Source: Planctomycetota bacterium (GTDB lineage: Bacteria > Planctomycetota > JAJSAM01 > JAJVHW01). From it: DNA of 44,299 bases. Of the stretch, positions 1-8,378 are shown piece after piece. Below the pieces are notes generated by a model. The model saw only the letters and a program-made list of their open reading frames with translations, had not been told where the DNA came from and searched no databases. The position numbers and the translations under genes were made by a program. The stretch lies in assembly GCA_021414065.1 (NCBI GenBank), contig JAIOPE010000062.1, forward strand, positions 1-44,299. The letters are read 5' to 3'. Numbering within the stretch: the first letter of the stretch is position 1; each line of letters begins with the position of its first letter.

Positions 1-652
1 TTCCCGCGGCGAGCCCGACGATCACGGCGCCGGCCCCGGGGCCCAGCGCCGCGCCGCGCGCTTCGACCTCCGTCGCAGTGCGCAGGACGACGCCGATGCG
101 TTTCTCCTCTCGGAACCGCTCGGCGTTCATGCGCTCCGCCGGCCGAACGCGGGCGACGGTCGTCAGGCGAACCTCGCGCTCCTCGGCGGCGCGGTCGATG
201 GTCACTGCGATCTGCGTTCCGGGCGCGAGGTCGAGTTCCAGTTTGCGCCACTCACTCGGCCACCGGAGGTCCTTCGTTCCGGACGGCACCGCAGCCGCAA
301 CGAGCAGGTCGTCTTCCTCGATCCCCGCAGCGTCGGCGGGTGAGTTCTCGACCACGCGCGTGACGCGCACACCGGTTCCGCCGACAGTTCCGCCGACAGT
401 CCCGCCAAGAGCCAACTGTTCGAGCGACCGCTTCGCCTCGGCGACGGTGAGCCCCGTGAAGCTGCCGGGCGGCATGGCTCTGCGCGTCGTCTCGTCCTTC
501 GGCTCCTCGCGCAGCGCGAGCGGCTCCTCCATGTCCGCGAGGGCGGGCGACGCCTCGGGGAGCTCGTCCTTCAGCACGGAGCTGCAGGCGGCGGGGGCCA
601 CTGCGAACGCGACGAGGATCGCCGTTCGGAGGCGGGTTCGGACGCGGCTCAT
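1..652 (-). CDS. PDZ-domain lipoprotein (C-terminus beyond window)
   Basis: Reading the minus strand from the ATG at 652 gives an open frame of 217 codons that runs off the window edge. The N-terminus is a lipoprotein signal: basic residues, a short hydrophobic stretch and the lipobox-like APAAC, with the lipidated Cys at about residue 23. After a low-complexity linker there is a PDZ-like segment, with GVRVTRVVENSPADAAGIEEDD typical of PDZ strands (shown in part: VVENSPADAAGIEEDD). A GGTVGGTVGGTG run encoded by a 12-bp repeat lies just before it. The start codon overlaps the stop of the upstream ABC-transporter gene as ATGA, so the two are probably co-translated. The likely role is an envelope-anchored scaffold or chaperone-like protein linked to the exporter. 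No protease catalytic residues are visible in the part present. The substrate is unknown. Confidence 0.75.
   Translation of the reverse strand, partial: MSRVRTRLRTAILVAFAVAPAACSSVLKDELPEASPALADMEEPLALREEPKDETTRRAMPPGSFTGLTVAEAKRSLEQLALGGTVGGTVGGTGVRVTRVVENSPADAAGIEEDDLLVAAAVPSGTKDLRWPSEWRKLELDLAPGTQIAVTIDRAAEEREVRLTTVARVRPAERMNAERFREEKRIGVVLRTATEVEARGAALGPGAGAVIVGLAAG
376..406. repeat. 12-bp tandem repeat inside the PDZ lipoprotein gene
   Basis: Two perfect copies of TTCCGCCGACAG (376-387 and 388-399) are followed by a partial third copy. On the coding strand they specify the GGTV repeats ahead of the PDZ segment. It is in frame, so copy-number changes would alter linker length without a frameshift. 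Confidence 0.85.
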
Positions 653-2502
653 GGGATCGGCCTCCTTCGCATGCGGACACACGCAAACAGGATGCACGCT
701 GCGCCCCAGATCAGCGGCACCCATAGGGAGCGGGCATCCGCGGTCGACGCGTTGCTCACGCCCGTCGAAAGATCGAACAGGCGGCGCGTGGGCGACGCGT
801 CGGAGAGCACCCACGGGAGATGCCCCGACGGCAGCCACGCCGCGGCGGACCGCCCGAGGATCGCCGGCGCGCCCACGAGCGTCAGCGTGACTCCGAACAC
901 TCCGACCACGGCTCCGGCTCCGCTCTTCGCGTGGGATCCGACCAGGATGCCGATCGCAGCGAACGCCAGCAGCGCCGGGCACTGGGCCCACGCCGTGTGG
1001 AGCATCTCCGGCCAGAGGTCCGCCGCAGCGAAGCCCTCGAACACGTACCGCTGGCCGCCGGGGAGGATCTCGACCAGGTCGTCGAAATCGAAGAAGACCG
1101 CCGCGCACGCCATCGCAGTCGCAAGCAGCAACGCGTAGGCGGTGACTGTGGCTGCGAGCGCCGCGACCGCCTTCCCCATCACCATGCGACTGCGCCCGAC
1201 CGGGCGCAGGACGACGTTCCGAAGCGTCCCGCGCCCGAACTCGCCGGCGAGCGACAACGCGGCCGTCGCCGACGCGACGAGCGCGAGCAGCGGGAGTCCC
1301 TTCGACAGCGCACGCGCGGTGGCGGTGAACGCCGTGAAGTGAGTCGAGCTGGCAACCGCGCCGGACGTCACGTCGCCCGCGATCCGCGCGGCGAGCGCCG
1401 ACTCGGAGAAGACCGCGAGCACGGCCACCGCCGCGGGAACCGCGAGCGCCGCGGGGACGGCCGGGCCCGAGATCCAGCGACGCACGTCGTACATCGCAGT
1501 GCGACGGAGCGGCCCTGGGGCGGCGAGGCGCTCGGACGGCTGCGACGCGGTCACGTCGGACGGAACGGGCGCCGCAGTCGCGGCGTCGCCGCCCTGGGTG
1601 AACCGCAGGTAGATCTCCTCGAGAGACGTCTCGCGAGGAGCGAACGAGCGCAGGTCGAGTCCCGCAGCGACGAGCGCCCGCGCGACGTCACCCGCGGGGA
1701 CACCGCCGAGATCGAACTCGACGTAGTCGTCGGACCCGACGCCCGCTGCGCGAACCGCGAGCCCGAGCCCGGACAGAACCCGCCGTGCGACTTGGTCGTC
1801 GTCGGTCCGCACGACGTGGCGCGAGCCCCCCGCTGCGACGAGGCCGGATGTCTCCTCCTCCACCAGCATCCGTCCCTGCCGGATGATCCCGACGCGGTTG
1901 CAGACGCCCTCCATCTCGTGCAACTGATGGCTCGACAGGAGCACGGTCGTGCCCTCGTCGCGCGTGAGCCGGCGGAGCAGGCGACGGACCTCCTCGATCC
2001 CTTCGGGGTCGAGGCCGTTCGTCGGCTCGTCTAGGAGAACGATGCGCGGCCGCCCGAGGATCGCCTGCGCGATCCCGAGCCGCTGCCGCATCCCCTGCGA
2101 GTACGCGCCGGCGGCCTTGCGAGCGGCGTGCGTCAGCCCCACCGCATCCAGAGCGCGGTCGGCCTCGACCGACGCCGCGCGCCCGCCCAGCCCTTGCAGC
2201 CTCGCCAGGAGAACGAGGTTCCTGTGCCCCGAGAGCGCTCCGTGGAACCCGGGAACCTCGATCAGGGCACCCATCCGAGCGCGCGCTTCGAGCGGATGCT
2301 CCGCGGCGTCGAAGCCATCGACGATGACGCGGCCGGAGTCAGGCCGGACGAGCCCGAGCGCAATCCGCATCGCCGTGGACTTGCCCGCCCCGTTGTGACC
2401 GAGGAAGCCGTAGCAGTCGCCCGGACGGACGTGCAGCGAGATCCCGTCGAGGACCGTCTGGTCCCCGTACGTCTTCGACACACCGATCAGCCGGAGCGCC
2501 AT
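649..2502 (-). CDS. ABC transporter, ATPase and ABC-2 permease fused in one chain
   Basis: A 617-residue inner-membrane exporter half-molecule. The N-terminal 300 residues are an ABC ATPase: Walker A GHNGAGKS (about 35-42), signature YSQGMRQ (134-140), Walker B IVLLDEP (154-160) followed by TNGLDP, and the switch His in SSHQLHE. The region after residue 330 has several hydrophobic segments and resembles an ABC-2 type permease of the NatB/CcmB/YhgE kind. In most bacteria these two parts are separate genes, so this is a fusion; the active unit is presumably a homodimer. ATG 2502 (MALRLIGVSK) fits the family start; a TTG at 2541 would add 13 unlikely residues. The stop overlaps the start of the PDZ lipoprotein gene (ATGA), suggesting a joint export or envelope role. 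The substrate cannot be read from the sequence. Confidence 0.9.
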   Translation of the reverse strand: MALRLIGVSKTYGDQTVLDGISLHVRPGDCYGFLGHNGAGKSTAMRIALGLVRPDSGRVIVDGFDAAEHPLEARARMGALIEVPGFHGALSGHRNLVLLARLQGLGGRAASVEADRALDAVGLTHAARKAAGAYSQGMRQRLGIAQAILGRPRIVLLDEPTNGLDPEGIEEVRRLLRRLTRDEGTTVLLSSHQLHEMEGVCNRVGIIRQGRMLVEEETSGLVAAGGSRHVVRTDDDQVARRVLSGLGLAVRAAGVGSDDYVEFDLGGVPAGDVARALVAAGLDLRSFAPRETSLEEIYLRFTQGGDAATAAPVPSDVTASQPSERLAAPGPLRRTAMYDVRRWISGPAVPAALAVPAAVAVLAVFSESALAARIAGDVTSGAVASSTHFTAFTATARALSKGLPLLALVASATAALSLAGEFGRGTLRNVVLRPVGRSRMVMGKAVAALAATVTAYALLLATAMACAAVFFDFDDLVEILPGGQRYVFEGFAAADLWPEMLHTAWAQCPALLAFAAIGILVGSHAKSGAGAVVGVFGVTLTLVGAPAILGRSAAAWLPSGHLPWVLSDASPTRRLFDLSTGVSNASTADARSLWVPLIWGAACILFACVRMRRRPIP

Positions 2503-2534
2503 GGGAGGCCGAGGATCGCAACCCGCGGACCAGA

Positions 2535-2581
2535 GCGGCAAAAGGAAGGGGGCGCGACGCCAGCCTCGGCGTCGTGCCCCC
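2535..2581 (-). terminator. Intrinsic terminator after the PuuD-like gene
   Basis: A 14-bp stem (2548-2561 with 2568-2581, one G-U pair) encloses a 6-nt loop. Read on the minus strand it is followed by the T-rich run TTCCTTTT. It lies between the stop of the PuuD-like gene (2624) and the start of the ABC gene (2502), so it should end transcription of the former. This is the clearest rho-independent terminator in the window. Confidence 0.75.
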
Positions 2582-2623
2582 TGGACACGGGCGGTTGTCC
2601 CCGCGAGGGGAACGTGTCGGTCC

Positions 2624-3439
2624 TCAGAACCCCTTGATCTTCTTGGAGATCGAGAGCAGGTGCTGCGTGAGGCCCCACGCGAAGAGGACCATGGCGGCGG
2701 TCAGGACCGGGAAGGTGTCCGAGAACGAGAAGGCCCAGGTCGAGTGCTGGCCGACCATCAGGAAGATGAGCGGTACGGACATGAACGTGTTGTGGCGGGA
2801 CCGCGCGCCCGCCTGCGCGACCATCGCGGCGTCCGGCGCCTGACCGTTCTTGATGGCGGTGATGATCTGCTTCTGCCAGGGCCAGATCCGGAACCAGACG
2901 TTGAACGCCATGATCGTTCCGAACATCGCACCCAGGTGGATCATCCAGCCGCGCGGCGTGAAGCGGGCCTCGTGGTAGCCGAACAGCACGACGCAGACGA
3001 GGGCGAAGCCGCCCCAGAACAGCGCGACGTTCGTCTTCAGGACGCTCTTGACAACGACCTCGTAGAGAAACGGCGCGAGGAAGGTGAGCCCGAGCATCGC
3101 GAGCTGGAGCGCGCCCCACGTCGCGGGGCCCACGGTCGTCGAGGTGCCGTCGGCGAGCGCAACCGACATCTCGTGCGGATCGAGCGTCTGCTTGCCCATG
3201 TAGTAGACGAGGCCGAGCAGCAGCAGGCCGGTCGCCCAAGTGAAGAGAGCCCCCCACCGGAACCAGAACAGCGCCCGAGGCACGAGCTCCGGAATCACCT
3301 TCTTCTTCGTCTCGGCGTCCATCGTGGGCGCGAAGTTCGCGTTCACGAAGTTGAAGAAGTAGAGGTGCCCCACCCAGACCACGGCCGCGAGGATGTGGAT
3401 CCATCGCAAGAACGACTCGGTGAAGTTTCGCCAGTCCAT
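2624..3439 (-). CDS. PuuD-like (urate oxidase N-terminal family) membrane protein without cytochrome domain
   Basis: A 271-residue polytopic membrane protein with about seven or eight hydrophobic helices. The opening RWIHILAAVVWVGHLYFFN and later HLGAMFGTIMAFNVWFRIWP match the membrane domain of PuuD-type urate hydroxylases, where conserved His residues are thought to bind haem. Classical PuuD has an extra C-terminal cytochrome c with CxxCH; here the protein ends at KKIKGF and no CxxCH is present. It may be a haem membrane protein using a separate cytochrome partner, or may have another function. Urate oxidation is therefore only a family-level suggestion, and no other purine-degradation gene is nearby. 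The start is supported by AAAGGAG six bases upstream of ATG. A strong terminator follows the gene, so it looks monocistronic. Confidence 0.75.
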   Translation of the reverse strand: MDWRNFTESFLRWIHILAAVVWVGHLYFFNFVNANFAPTMDAETKKKVIPELVPRALFWFRWGALFTWATGLLLLGLVYYMGKQTLDPHEMSVALADGTSTTVGPATWGALQLAMLGLTFLAPFLYEVVVKSVLKTNVALFWGGFALVCVVLFGYHEARFTPRGWMIHLGAMFGTIMAFNVWFRIWPWQKQIITAIKNGQAPDAAMVAQAGARSRHNTFMSVPLIFLMVGQHSTWAFSFSDTFPVLTAAMVLFAWGLTQHLLSISKKIKGF

Positions 3440-3592
3440 GCGCAGCTCCTTTGGGGTGTGGGAGGGGAGATGCTATGGAGCGCCGGGGATAGTGTCCCGG
3501 CAAAACCTGACGAGGCGTTCAGGATTGACTGACCGGTTCCGCAGACCGCCACCGCCGCTCCCGCTTCGCGCGCGGGTCCCAACGCATCGCAG

Positions 3593-4186
3593 TCAGTTCC
3601 AGGACGGGTCCGGCGGCAGATCCGCGAGACCCGCGACCTCGCCGCCCTCCGCGCGCAGCACGCGGCGCCACAGCGTCTCCGAGTTCGGGTCAAAAATGCG
3701 TTTCACGGTCGCGGACACCACGATCCACGAACGCTCGGACATCTCGGCTCCCAACTGCCCAGGGCCCCACCCTGCGTAGCCGAGCACGAAGCGGATCGGC
3801 GCATCCGGCGACGAAGCGAACGCTGCGTGGAGGACGTCCGGGTCGCCGCCGAACGCGACCCCGTCCACGACCGCCATCGCCCCCGGGATCTCGGATCCGG
3901 TCCGGTGCAGCACCTGCAACTCGGTCGGCTGCACCGGGCCCCCGGCGAACACCGGGTCCTTCCGAGAGTTGAGCAACTCCAGATCCGAGCCCAGATCGGC
4001 CACGGCGATGTCGAGCCGCCGGTTGAGGATGAGGCCGAACGTGCCGTCGTCGTTGTGCTCGCAGAGCAGCACGACGGCGTGCATGAAGTTCGGATCGAGC
4101 ATCCTGGGGCTCGCCACGAGCAAGTCGCCCTTCCTGGGCTGCCGGTGGAGGGCGTCGGCTGCGGGCGGTCCGTCGCGTGCGGGCAT
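3593..4186 (-). CDS. AlgH/YqgE (UPF0301) family protein
   Basis: A 197-residue protein whose core matches the UPF0301 family. GDLLVASPRMLDPNF begins the fold, followed by AVVLLCEHNDDGTFGLILNR, then the GGPVQP motif and the RFVLGYAGWGPGQLGAE motif, all in the family order. Family members are small soluble cytoplasmic proteins with a conserved fold but no settled biochemical role; AlgH was named for an effect on alginate regulation in Pseudomonas. The N-terminal 20 residues (PARDGPPAADALHRQ) are an extension without similarity that I can name. No good ribosome binding site precedes the ATG, so the true start could be a few codons downstream. It is transcribed divergently from the amidohydrolase gene with only 41 bases between the two starts, so their promoters must overlap. 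Confidence 0.9.
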   Translation of the reverse strand: MPARDGPPAADALHRQPRKGDLLVASPRMLDPNFMHAVVLLCEHNDDGTFGLILNRRLDIAVADLGSDLELLNSRKDPVFAGGPVQPTELQVLHRTGSEIPGAMAVVDGVAFGGDPDVLHAAFASSPDAPIRFVLGYAGWGPGQLGAEMSERSWIVVSATVKRIFDPNSETLWRRVLRAEGGEVAGLADLPPDPSWN

Positions 4187-4227
4187 ACGACTTCAAAGCG
4201 TACTGGAGGAGGCGTACCCTCCGCGCG

Positions 4228-5583
4228 ATGAACTCGGAAACGAGCAGCGCACCCCCCGTTCCCGCCCGCTGCGACCTGATCGTGCGCGGTGACTTCGTCC
4301 TGCCGATGACCGATGGCGTCCCGGAGATCGCCGACGGCGCGGTCGCCGTGAAAGCCGGTGCGATCGTCGGGGTCGGCACGCGGGCTCGGATCGAAGCCGC
4401 GTGGCGTGCCGACGACGTCATCGCAGGCGGGATCGTGCTCCCCGGCCTCGTGAACACGCACGGTCACGCGGGAATGACCCTCTACCGCGGGCTCGGCGAC
4501 GACATGCCGCTCATGGAGTGGCTCACCGGGTTCGTCTGGCCGGCCGAGAAGCGGTTCACCACGCCGGAGAACGTCGCCCTCGGGACGCGCCTCGCCGTGG
4601 CGGAGATGCTCGCCACAGGCACGACCACCTTCGCCGACATGTACTTCTTCGAGGATCGCGTGGGCCGCGTCTGCGCGGACGCCGGGATGCGCGTGCTGCT
4701 CGGGCAGGCGGTGATCGGGTTCGCGACGCCCGACGCTCCGAACAGCGGCGAGGCGATCCGGCGTGGCGAGCGCCTCGTGCACGAGTGGAAAGGGCATCCG
4801 CTCGTTCGCGTCTCGGCGGCTCTGCACGCGGTCTACACGCTGACGCCGGCGCTCATGCGCGAGGGCGCCGCGAGCGCCGCCGCGTGGGGCATCCCCATCC
4901 AGATCCACTGCAGCGAGACACGGAAGGAAGTCGAGGACTGCCTGCGCGAGCACGGCGTCACGCCGCCGCGCTTGATGGCCGACACGGGCGTGCTCCGCGA
5001 GGGCACGATCCTCGCGCACGGGGTCCACCTGACCGACGACGACGTTCGCCTGGTCCTCGACCACGGCGCGGGCGTCGCGCTCAACCCGGAGAGCAACCTG
5101 AAGCTCGGTTCCGGCATCCCCGACATCGATCGCCTGCTGGCGACCGGGATGAAGCTCGGCCTCGGCACCGACGGCGCCGCGAGCAACAACGACCTCGATC
5201 TCTGGGACGCCGTGCGTCTCGCAGCGACGCTCCCGAAAGGACTGCGGGAGAATCCGACCGCCGTGCCGGCGGCGCAGGCGGTACGCATGGCGACGCGCGG
5301 CGGTGCGGAACTCCTCGGCATGGAGTCGATCGTCGGCACGCTCGAGCCGGGCAAGCGCGCTGACCTCTGCGTGATCGACACCGAGGGACTCTCGCACCTG
5401 CCGCTCTACCACCCCCTCTCGCAACTCGCGTACGCCACGCGCGGGAACGACGTCGTCCACACGGTGGTCAACGGGCGCGTCGTCTACCGAGACCGCAAGC
5501 ACACGACCATCGACGTCGCCGCGCTGCGCGCCGAAGTTCGCGCTCTCGCGCCGCAGATCGCGGCCGTCTGCCGGCGCGCCTGA
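4228..5583 (+). CDS. Amidohydrolase, MtaD/SsnA-like adenosine-type deaminase
   Basis: A 451-residue cytoplasmic metal-dependent hydrolase of the amidohydrolase superfamily. The metal ligands are readable: H78 and H80 in VNTHGHAGMTLYRG, a third His in IQIHCSETRKE, a fourth in ILAHGVHL, and the Asp in GLGTDGAASNNDLD. The spacing and the SNNDLD and GADLCVID-like tail (here GKRADLCVID) resemble 5'-methylthioadenosine/S-adenosylhomocysteine deaminases, which hydrolyse the purine amino group to give inosyl products. Related enzymes act on other amines, for example chlorohydrolases or guanine deaminase, so the substrate is inferred. ATG 4228 was chosen over GTG 4177 because the latter would overlap the divergent AlgH gene and add 17 odd residues; GGAGGAGG lies 15 bases upstream, slightly far. 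gcvT follows 91 bases downstream on the same strand. Confidence 0.85.
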   Translation: MNSETSSAPPVPARCDLIVRGDFVLPMTDGVPEIADGAVAVKAGAIVGVGTRARIEAAWRADDVIAGGIVLPGLVNTHGHAGMTLYRGLGDDMPLMEWLTGFVWPAEKRFTTPENVALGTRLAVAEMLATGTTTFADMYFFEDRVGRVCADAGMRVLLGQAVIGFATPDAPNSGEAIRRGERLVHEWKGHPLVRVSAALHAVYTLTPALMREGAASAAAWGIPIQIHCSETRKEVEDCLREHGVTPPRLMADTGVLREGTILAHGVHLTDDDVRLVLDHGAGVALNPESNLKLGSGIPDIDRLLATGMKLGLGTDGAASNNDLDLWDAVRLAATLPKGLRENPTAVPAAQAVRMATRGGAELLGMESIVGTLEPGKRADLCVIDTEGLSHLPLYHPLSQLAYATRGNDVVHTVVNGRVVYRDRKHTTIDVAALRAEVRALAPQIAAVCRRA

Positions 5584-5674
5584 CGCCTCGTCGTCTGCGT
5601 CGCACGCGCCTCCTTCGCTGGACCCGCCCGCCCCGGCGCGCGAACATCGCCGCTTCACTCACGCAGGAGACACG

Positions 5675-6814
5675 ATGCTCAAGCGCACACCGCTGTTCGA
5701 AGCTCACGTCGCCCTCGGCGCCCGGATGGTCGATTTCGGCGGCTGGGAGATGCCGGTCCAATACGCCGGGATCATCGAGGAGTCGAAGGCGACCCGCACG
5801 GCGGTCGGCATCTTCGACATCGCCCACATGGGCCGCATCGAGGTCATCGGGCGCGACCACGTCGCCGCCGTGGACTGGGTCGTCACGTGCGACGTGCAGA
5901 AGCTCGGCGTGGGCCGCTGCAAGTACGGCATCCTCTCGACCGACCGCGGAACGGCGATCGACGACGTGCTCGTCTACCGCGACGTGGACCGCACGCAACT
6001 CGTCGTGAACGCCGGCAACCGCGACGTCGACATCGCCCACGTCCGCGAGCAGATCGCCGCGAAGGGCTTCGACGCGAAGGCGATCGACTGCGCCGACGTC
6101 AACGAGCCCGCGGTCTCCGAGACCGTGCTCGGTGTGCCCCAGCAGATGCTCTCGCTGCAGGGCCGCAACTCGGAGAAGCTCCTCCAGCGCATCGTCGGAA
6201 CGTCCACCGATCTCTCGAAGCTCGGCTACTACCGCCACACGCGCGGCACGCTCCTCTCGATCCCCGCGATCATCAGCCGCACCGGCTACACGGGCGAAGA
6301 CGGCTTCGAGTTCTTCTTCGACCGCCGCGAGGCGACGCGCATCTGGGACGTCCTCATGGCCCAGGGGCGCGACCTCGGGCTCGCCCCGATCGGACTCGGC
6401 GCCCGCGACGCGCTCCGCACCGAGGCGGGCATGCCGCTCTACGGCCACGAGCTCGACCTGAACACCACGCCCGTCGAGGCGCGCCTCGACTTCGGCGTGC
6501 AACTCGCGAAGGCGCCCTTCCTCGGCCAGGCCGCGCTGGTCGCGCAGAAAGCCGCCGGACCGAAGAAGGTGCTCGTCGGGTTCGAGGTGGACACGAAGCG
6601 CGTCCCGCGCAACGGGTTCCCGCTCCTGAAGGACGGCGTGCAGGTCGGCTATGTCGCTTCCGGCACGTGGTCGCCGACGCTCGAGAAGAACATCGGCATG
6701 GGTTTCGTCACGCCGAACCTCGTCGAGCCGGGCTCCACGTTCGACGTGGACATCCGCGGCAAGGTCCACGGCTGCACGGTCGTTCCGCTGCCGTTCTACA
6801 AGCGCCCGAAGTAG
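5675..6814 (+). CDS. gcvT: Aminomethyltransferase, glycine cleavage T-protein
   Basis: A 379-residue cytoplasmic enzyme of the glycine cleavage system. It moves the aminomethyl carbon from lipoylated H-protein to tetrahydrofolate, making 5,10-methylene-THF and ammonia. Family marks run in order: FGGWEMPVQYAG near the N-terminus, AIDDVLVYR with the folate-contacting Asp, ISRTGYTGEDGFEFF, then ARDALRTEAGMPLYGHEL, and a C-terminal GCV_T_C barrel ending in FDVDIRGK. Length is close to the usual 360-400. The start is fixed by AGGAGA six bases upstream of the ATG. gcvH (19059) and gcvP (22693) are in the same window but 12-17 kb away and not in one operon. The gene converges on a GlcD-type oxidase across a perfect palindrome. 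Confidence 0.96.
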   Translation: MLKRTPLFEAHVALGARMVDFGGWEMPVQYAGIIEESKATRTAVGIFDIAHMGRIEVIGRDHVAAVDWVVTCDVQKLGVGRCKYGILSTDRGTAIDDVLVYRDVDRTQLVVNAGNRDVDIAHVREQIAAKGFDAKAIDCADVNEPAVSETVLGVPQQMLSLQGRNSEKLLQRIVGTSTDLSKLGYYRHTRGTLLSIPAIISRTGYTGEDGFEFFFDRREATRIWDVLMAQGRDLGLAPIGLGARDALRTEAGMPLYGHELDLNTTPVEARLDFGVQLAKAPFLGQAALVAQKAAGPKKVLVGFEVDTKRVPRNGFPLLKDGVQVGYVASGTWSPTLEKNIGMGFVTPNLVEPGSTFDVDIRGKVHGCTVVPLPFYKRPK

Positions 6815-6832
6815 CGCCGACGCGAGCCGCGC

Positions 6833-6864
6833 TCCCCGGGACGTGACGCGTCACGTCCCGGGGA
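6833..6864. terminator. Perfect 32-bp palindrome between convergent gcvT and oxidase genes
   Basis: Each arm is 16 bases (TCCCCGGGACGTGACG and its exact complement), with no central loop. It starts 18 bases after the gcvT stop and includes the last codons and the stop codon of the convergent flavin oxidase. Transcripts from either side can fold it into a strong hairpin. There is no T-run on either side, so it may act as a rho-independent-like block, an RNA 3'-end stabiliser, or a protein binding site. Confidence 0.6.
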
Positions 6865-8236
6865 AGATCTTCCCCGGATTCAGGATCCCATTCGGGTCCA
6901 GCGCCCGCTTGATCGCGACCTGCGCTGCGATGTTCGGTGCCGTCAGCTCCAGCGGAAGGAACTCGCGCTTCGAGATCGAGATCCCGTGCTCGGCGGAGAG
7001 CGTGCCGCCGAGCGCCAGGGCCCGCCTGAACACGTCCGCGACGGCCCGGTGCGCGCGGGCTCGCTCCTCGTCGTCGCCTCGCTGCATCAGCACCGACGCG
7101 TGGATGTTGCCGTCGCCCGCGTGGCCGAAGCCGAGCGCTTCCAATCCGTGCGCCGCCGCGATCCCGTGCAGGTCGTGGAGCATCTCCAGGAAGTTCCGCC
7201 TCGGCACACAGACGTCTTCCGAGAACCGGTGCGGCCACATCGCGGTCACCGCCGGGCTGACGCCGCGGCGCGCGGCCCAGAGAGTCTCCGCGTCGCTCGG
7301 ACCGGCAGCGATCTCGACGTGTCCCCCGCCGGCGGATTCGAGCGCGCGGCGGATCGTCTCGAGTTCGCCGGCGACCGACGCCGCCGTGCCGTCGCACTCG
7401 ACCAGCAGAAGTGCGTGACGCTTCCACTCCGGGCGCCCGAAGTGCGCGGCGACGGCTGACAGCGCGCGTCGGTCCACGAACTCGAGCGCTCGCGGAACCG
7501 CCCGGACCTCGAGCGCCGCCGCGACGCCGCGGGCGGCCGCAGCTTCGTCGTCGTACCACGCAACGAGCGTCGCCGCGGCGTCGGGCTTCGGGATCAGGCG
7601 CAGCGTGATCTCGGTGACCACGCCGAGTGTTCCCTCGCTGCCGACGAACAGCGACGTGAGGTCGTACCCCGTGACGCACTTTCGCGTGCGAGCGCCGGTG
7701 CGAATGACCTCTCCCGACGGCAGCACGACCTCCAGCCCGAGAACGTAGTGCTTCATCGTTCCGTACTTCGCCCCGCGCAGGCCACCGGCACACGTGGCGA
7801 CGGCTCCGCCGACCGAACAGTCCTTCGCGCTCGCCGGGTCCGGGGGGAAGAAGAGTCCCACCGCTTCGCACTCCTGCTGAAGGTGTCCGAGTCGCACGCC
7901 CGGCTGGACGCGGGCGATCATCTCCCGCACGTCGATCTCGAGGATCCGGTTCATGTCCATCAGGTCGAGGACGACCCCGCCCCGCTCCGGCACCGCCCCG
8001 CCGACGCGGCCGGTTCCCGCGCCCCGCGGCACGACCACGAACGGGACGCTGTTCGCCAGGCGAAGAACGGCGGCCGCCTCGGCTGTGTTCCGGGGCCGCG
8101 CACCGAGGTCCGGCAGACCGGACCAGCCGCTCTTGTCGGACGCCAGAGCGTCGAGCGCCGACGGACCGCCGGCGGCGTCGTCTCCGCGCAGAACGACGGG
8201 GCAGATTCCCGCAATCAGGGCTTCGAGGTCCGTCAT
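6851..8236 (-). CDS. FAD-linked oxidase, GlcD/D-lactate dehydrogenase type
   Basis: A 461-residue flavoprotein with the FAD_binding_4 domain in the N-terminal half and the FAD-oxidase_C domain in the second half. Readable marks are VPRGAGTGRVGGAVP, FPPDPASAKDCSVGGAVATC and GLEVVLPSGEVIRTG in the FAD domain, and GFGHAGDGNIHASVL and LSAEHGISISKREFL in the C-terminal domain. GlcD oxidises glycolate to glyoxylate and close homologues oxidise D-lactate or other 2-hydroxyacids; the motifs do not separate these. The GlcE and GlcF partners are not in the window. Its neighbour gcvT makes a glycolate-glyoxylate-glycine link attractive but unproved. ATG 8236 (MTDLEALIAGI) is preferred; the frame stays open to 8359 but the extra 41 residues look non-coding. 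Confidence 0.9.
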   Translation of the reverse strand: MTDLEALIAGICPVVLRGDDAAGGPSALDALASDKSGWSGLPDLGARPRNTAEAAAVLRLANSVPFVVVPRGAGTGRVGGAVPERGGVVLDLMDMNRILEIDVREMIARVQPGVRLGHLQQECEAVGLFFPPDPASAKDCSVGGAVATCAGGLRGAKYGTMKHYVLGLEVVLPSGEVIRTGARTRKCVTGYDLTSLFVGSEGTLGVVTEITLRLIPKPDAAATLVAWYDDEAAAARGVAAALEVRAVPRALEFVDRRALSAVAAHFGRPEWKRHALLLVECDGTAASVAGELETIRRALESAGGGHVEIAAGPSDAETLWAARRGVSPAVTAMWPHRFSEDVCVPRRNFLEMLHDLHGIAAAHGLEALGFGHAGDGNIHASVLMQRGDDEERARAHRAVADVFRRALALGGTLSAEHGISISKREFLPLELTAPNIAAQVAIKRALDPNGILNPGKIFPGT

Positions 8237-8378
8237 CCGGGCGCGAGGATACGCGCAGGGCATGGAGCTTGCTCCCCCTTGCCTGCGGGATCCGTTTCCG
8301 ACCTCCCGGCGCACCATCCGGCCTCCGAAGGCCCGGTGGACGTCGAAAGGAATGGACACCGGAACTCGCGCTCATCCC

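Noticed and set aside
252..686. Minus-strand frame of 144 codons over the first gene
   Set aside because: Another frame of the same strand encodes the signal peptide and PDZ motif and starts in an ATGA overlap; this one is Arg-rich noise.
3552..3575. Terminator after the AlgH gene (CCCGC/GCGGG stem)
   Set aside because: Only five pairs with a 7-base loop and no T-run; too weak to call in this base composition.
5584..5674. Glycine riboswitch ahead of gcvT, gcvH or gcvP
   Set aside because: The leaders (5584-5674, 18958-19058, 22694-22892) lack the conserved aptamer core sequences.
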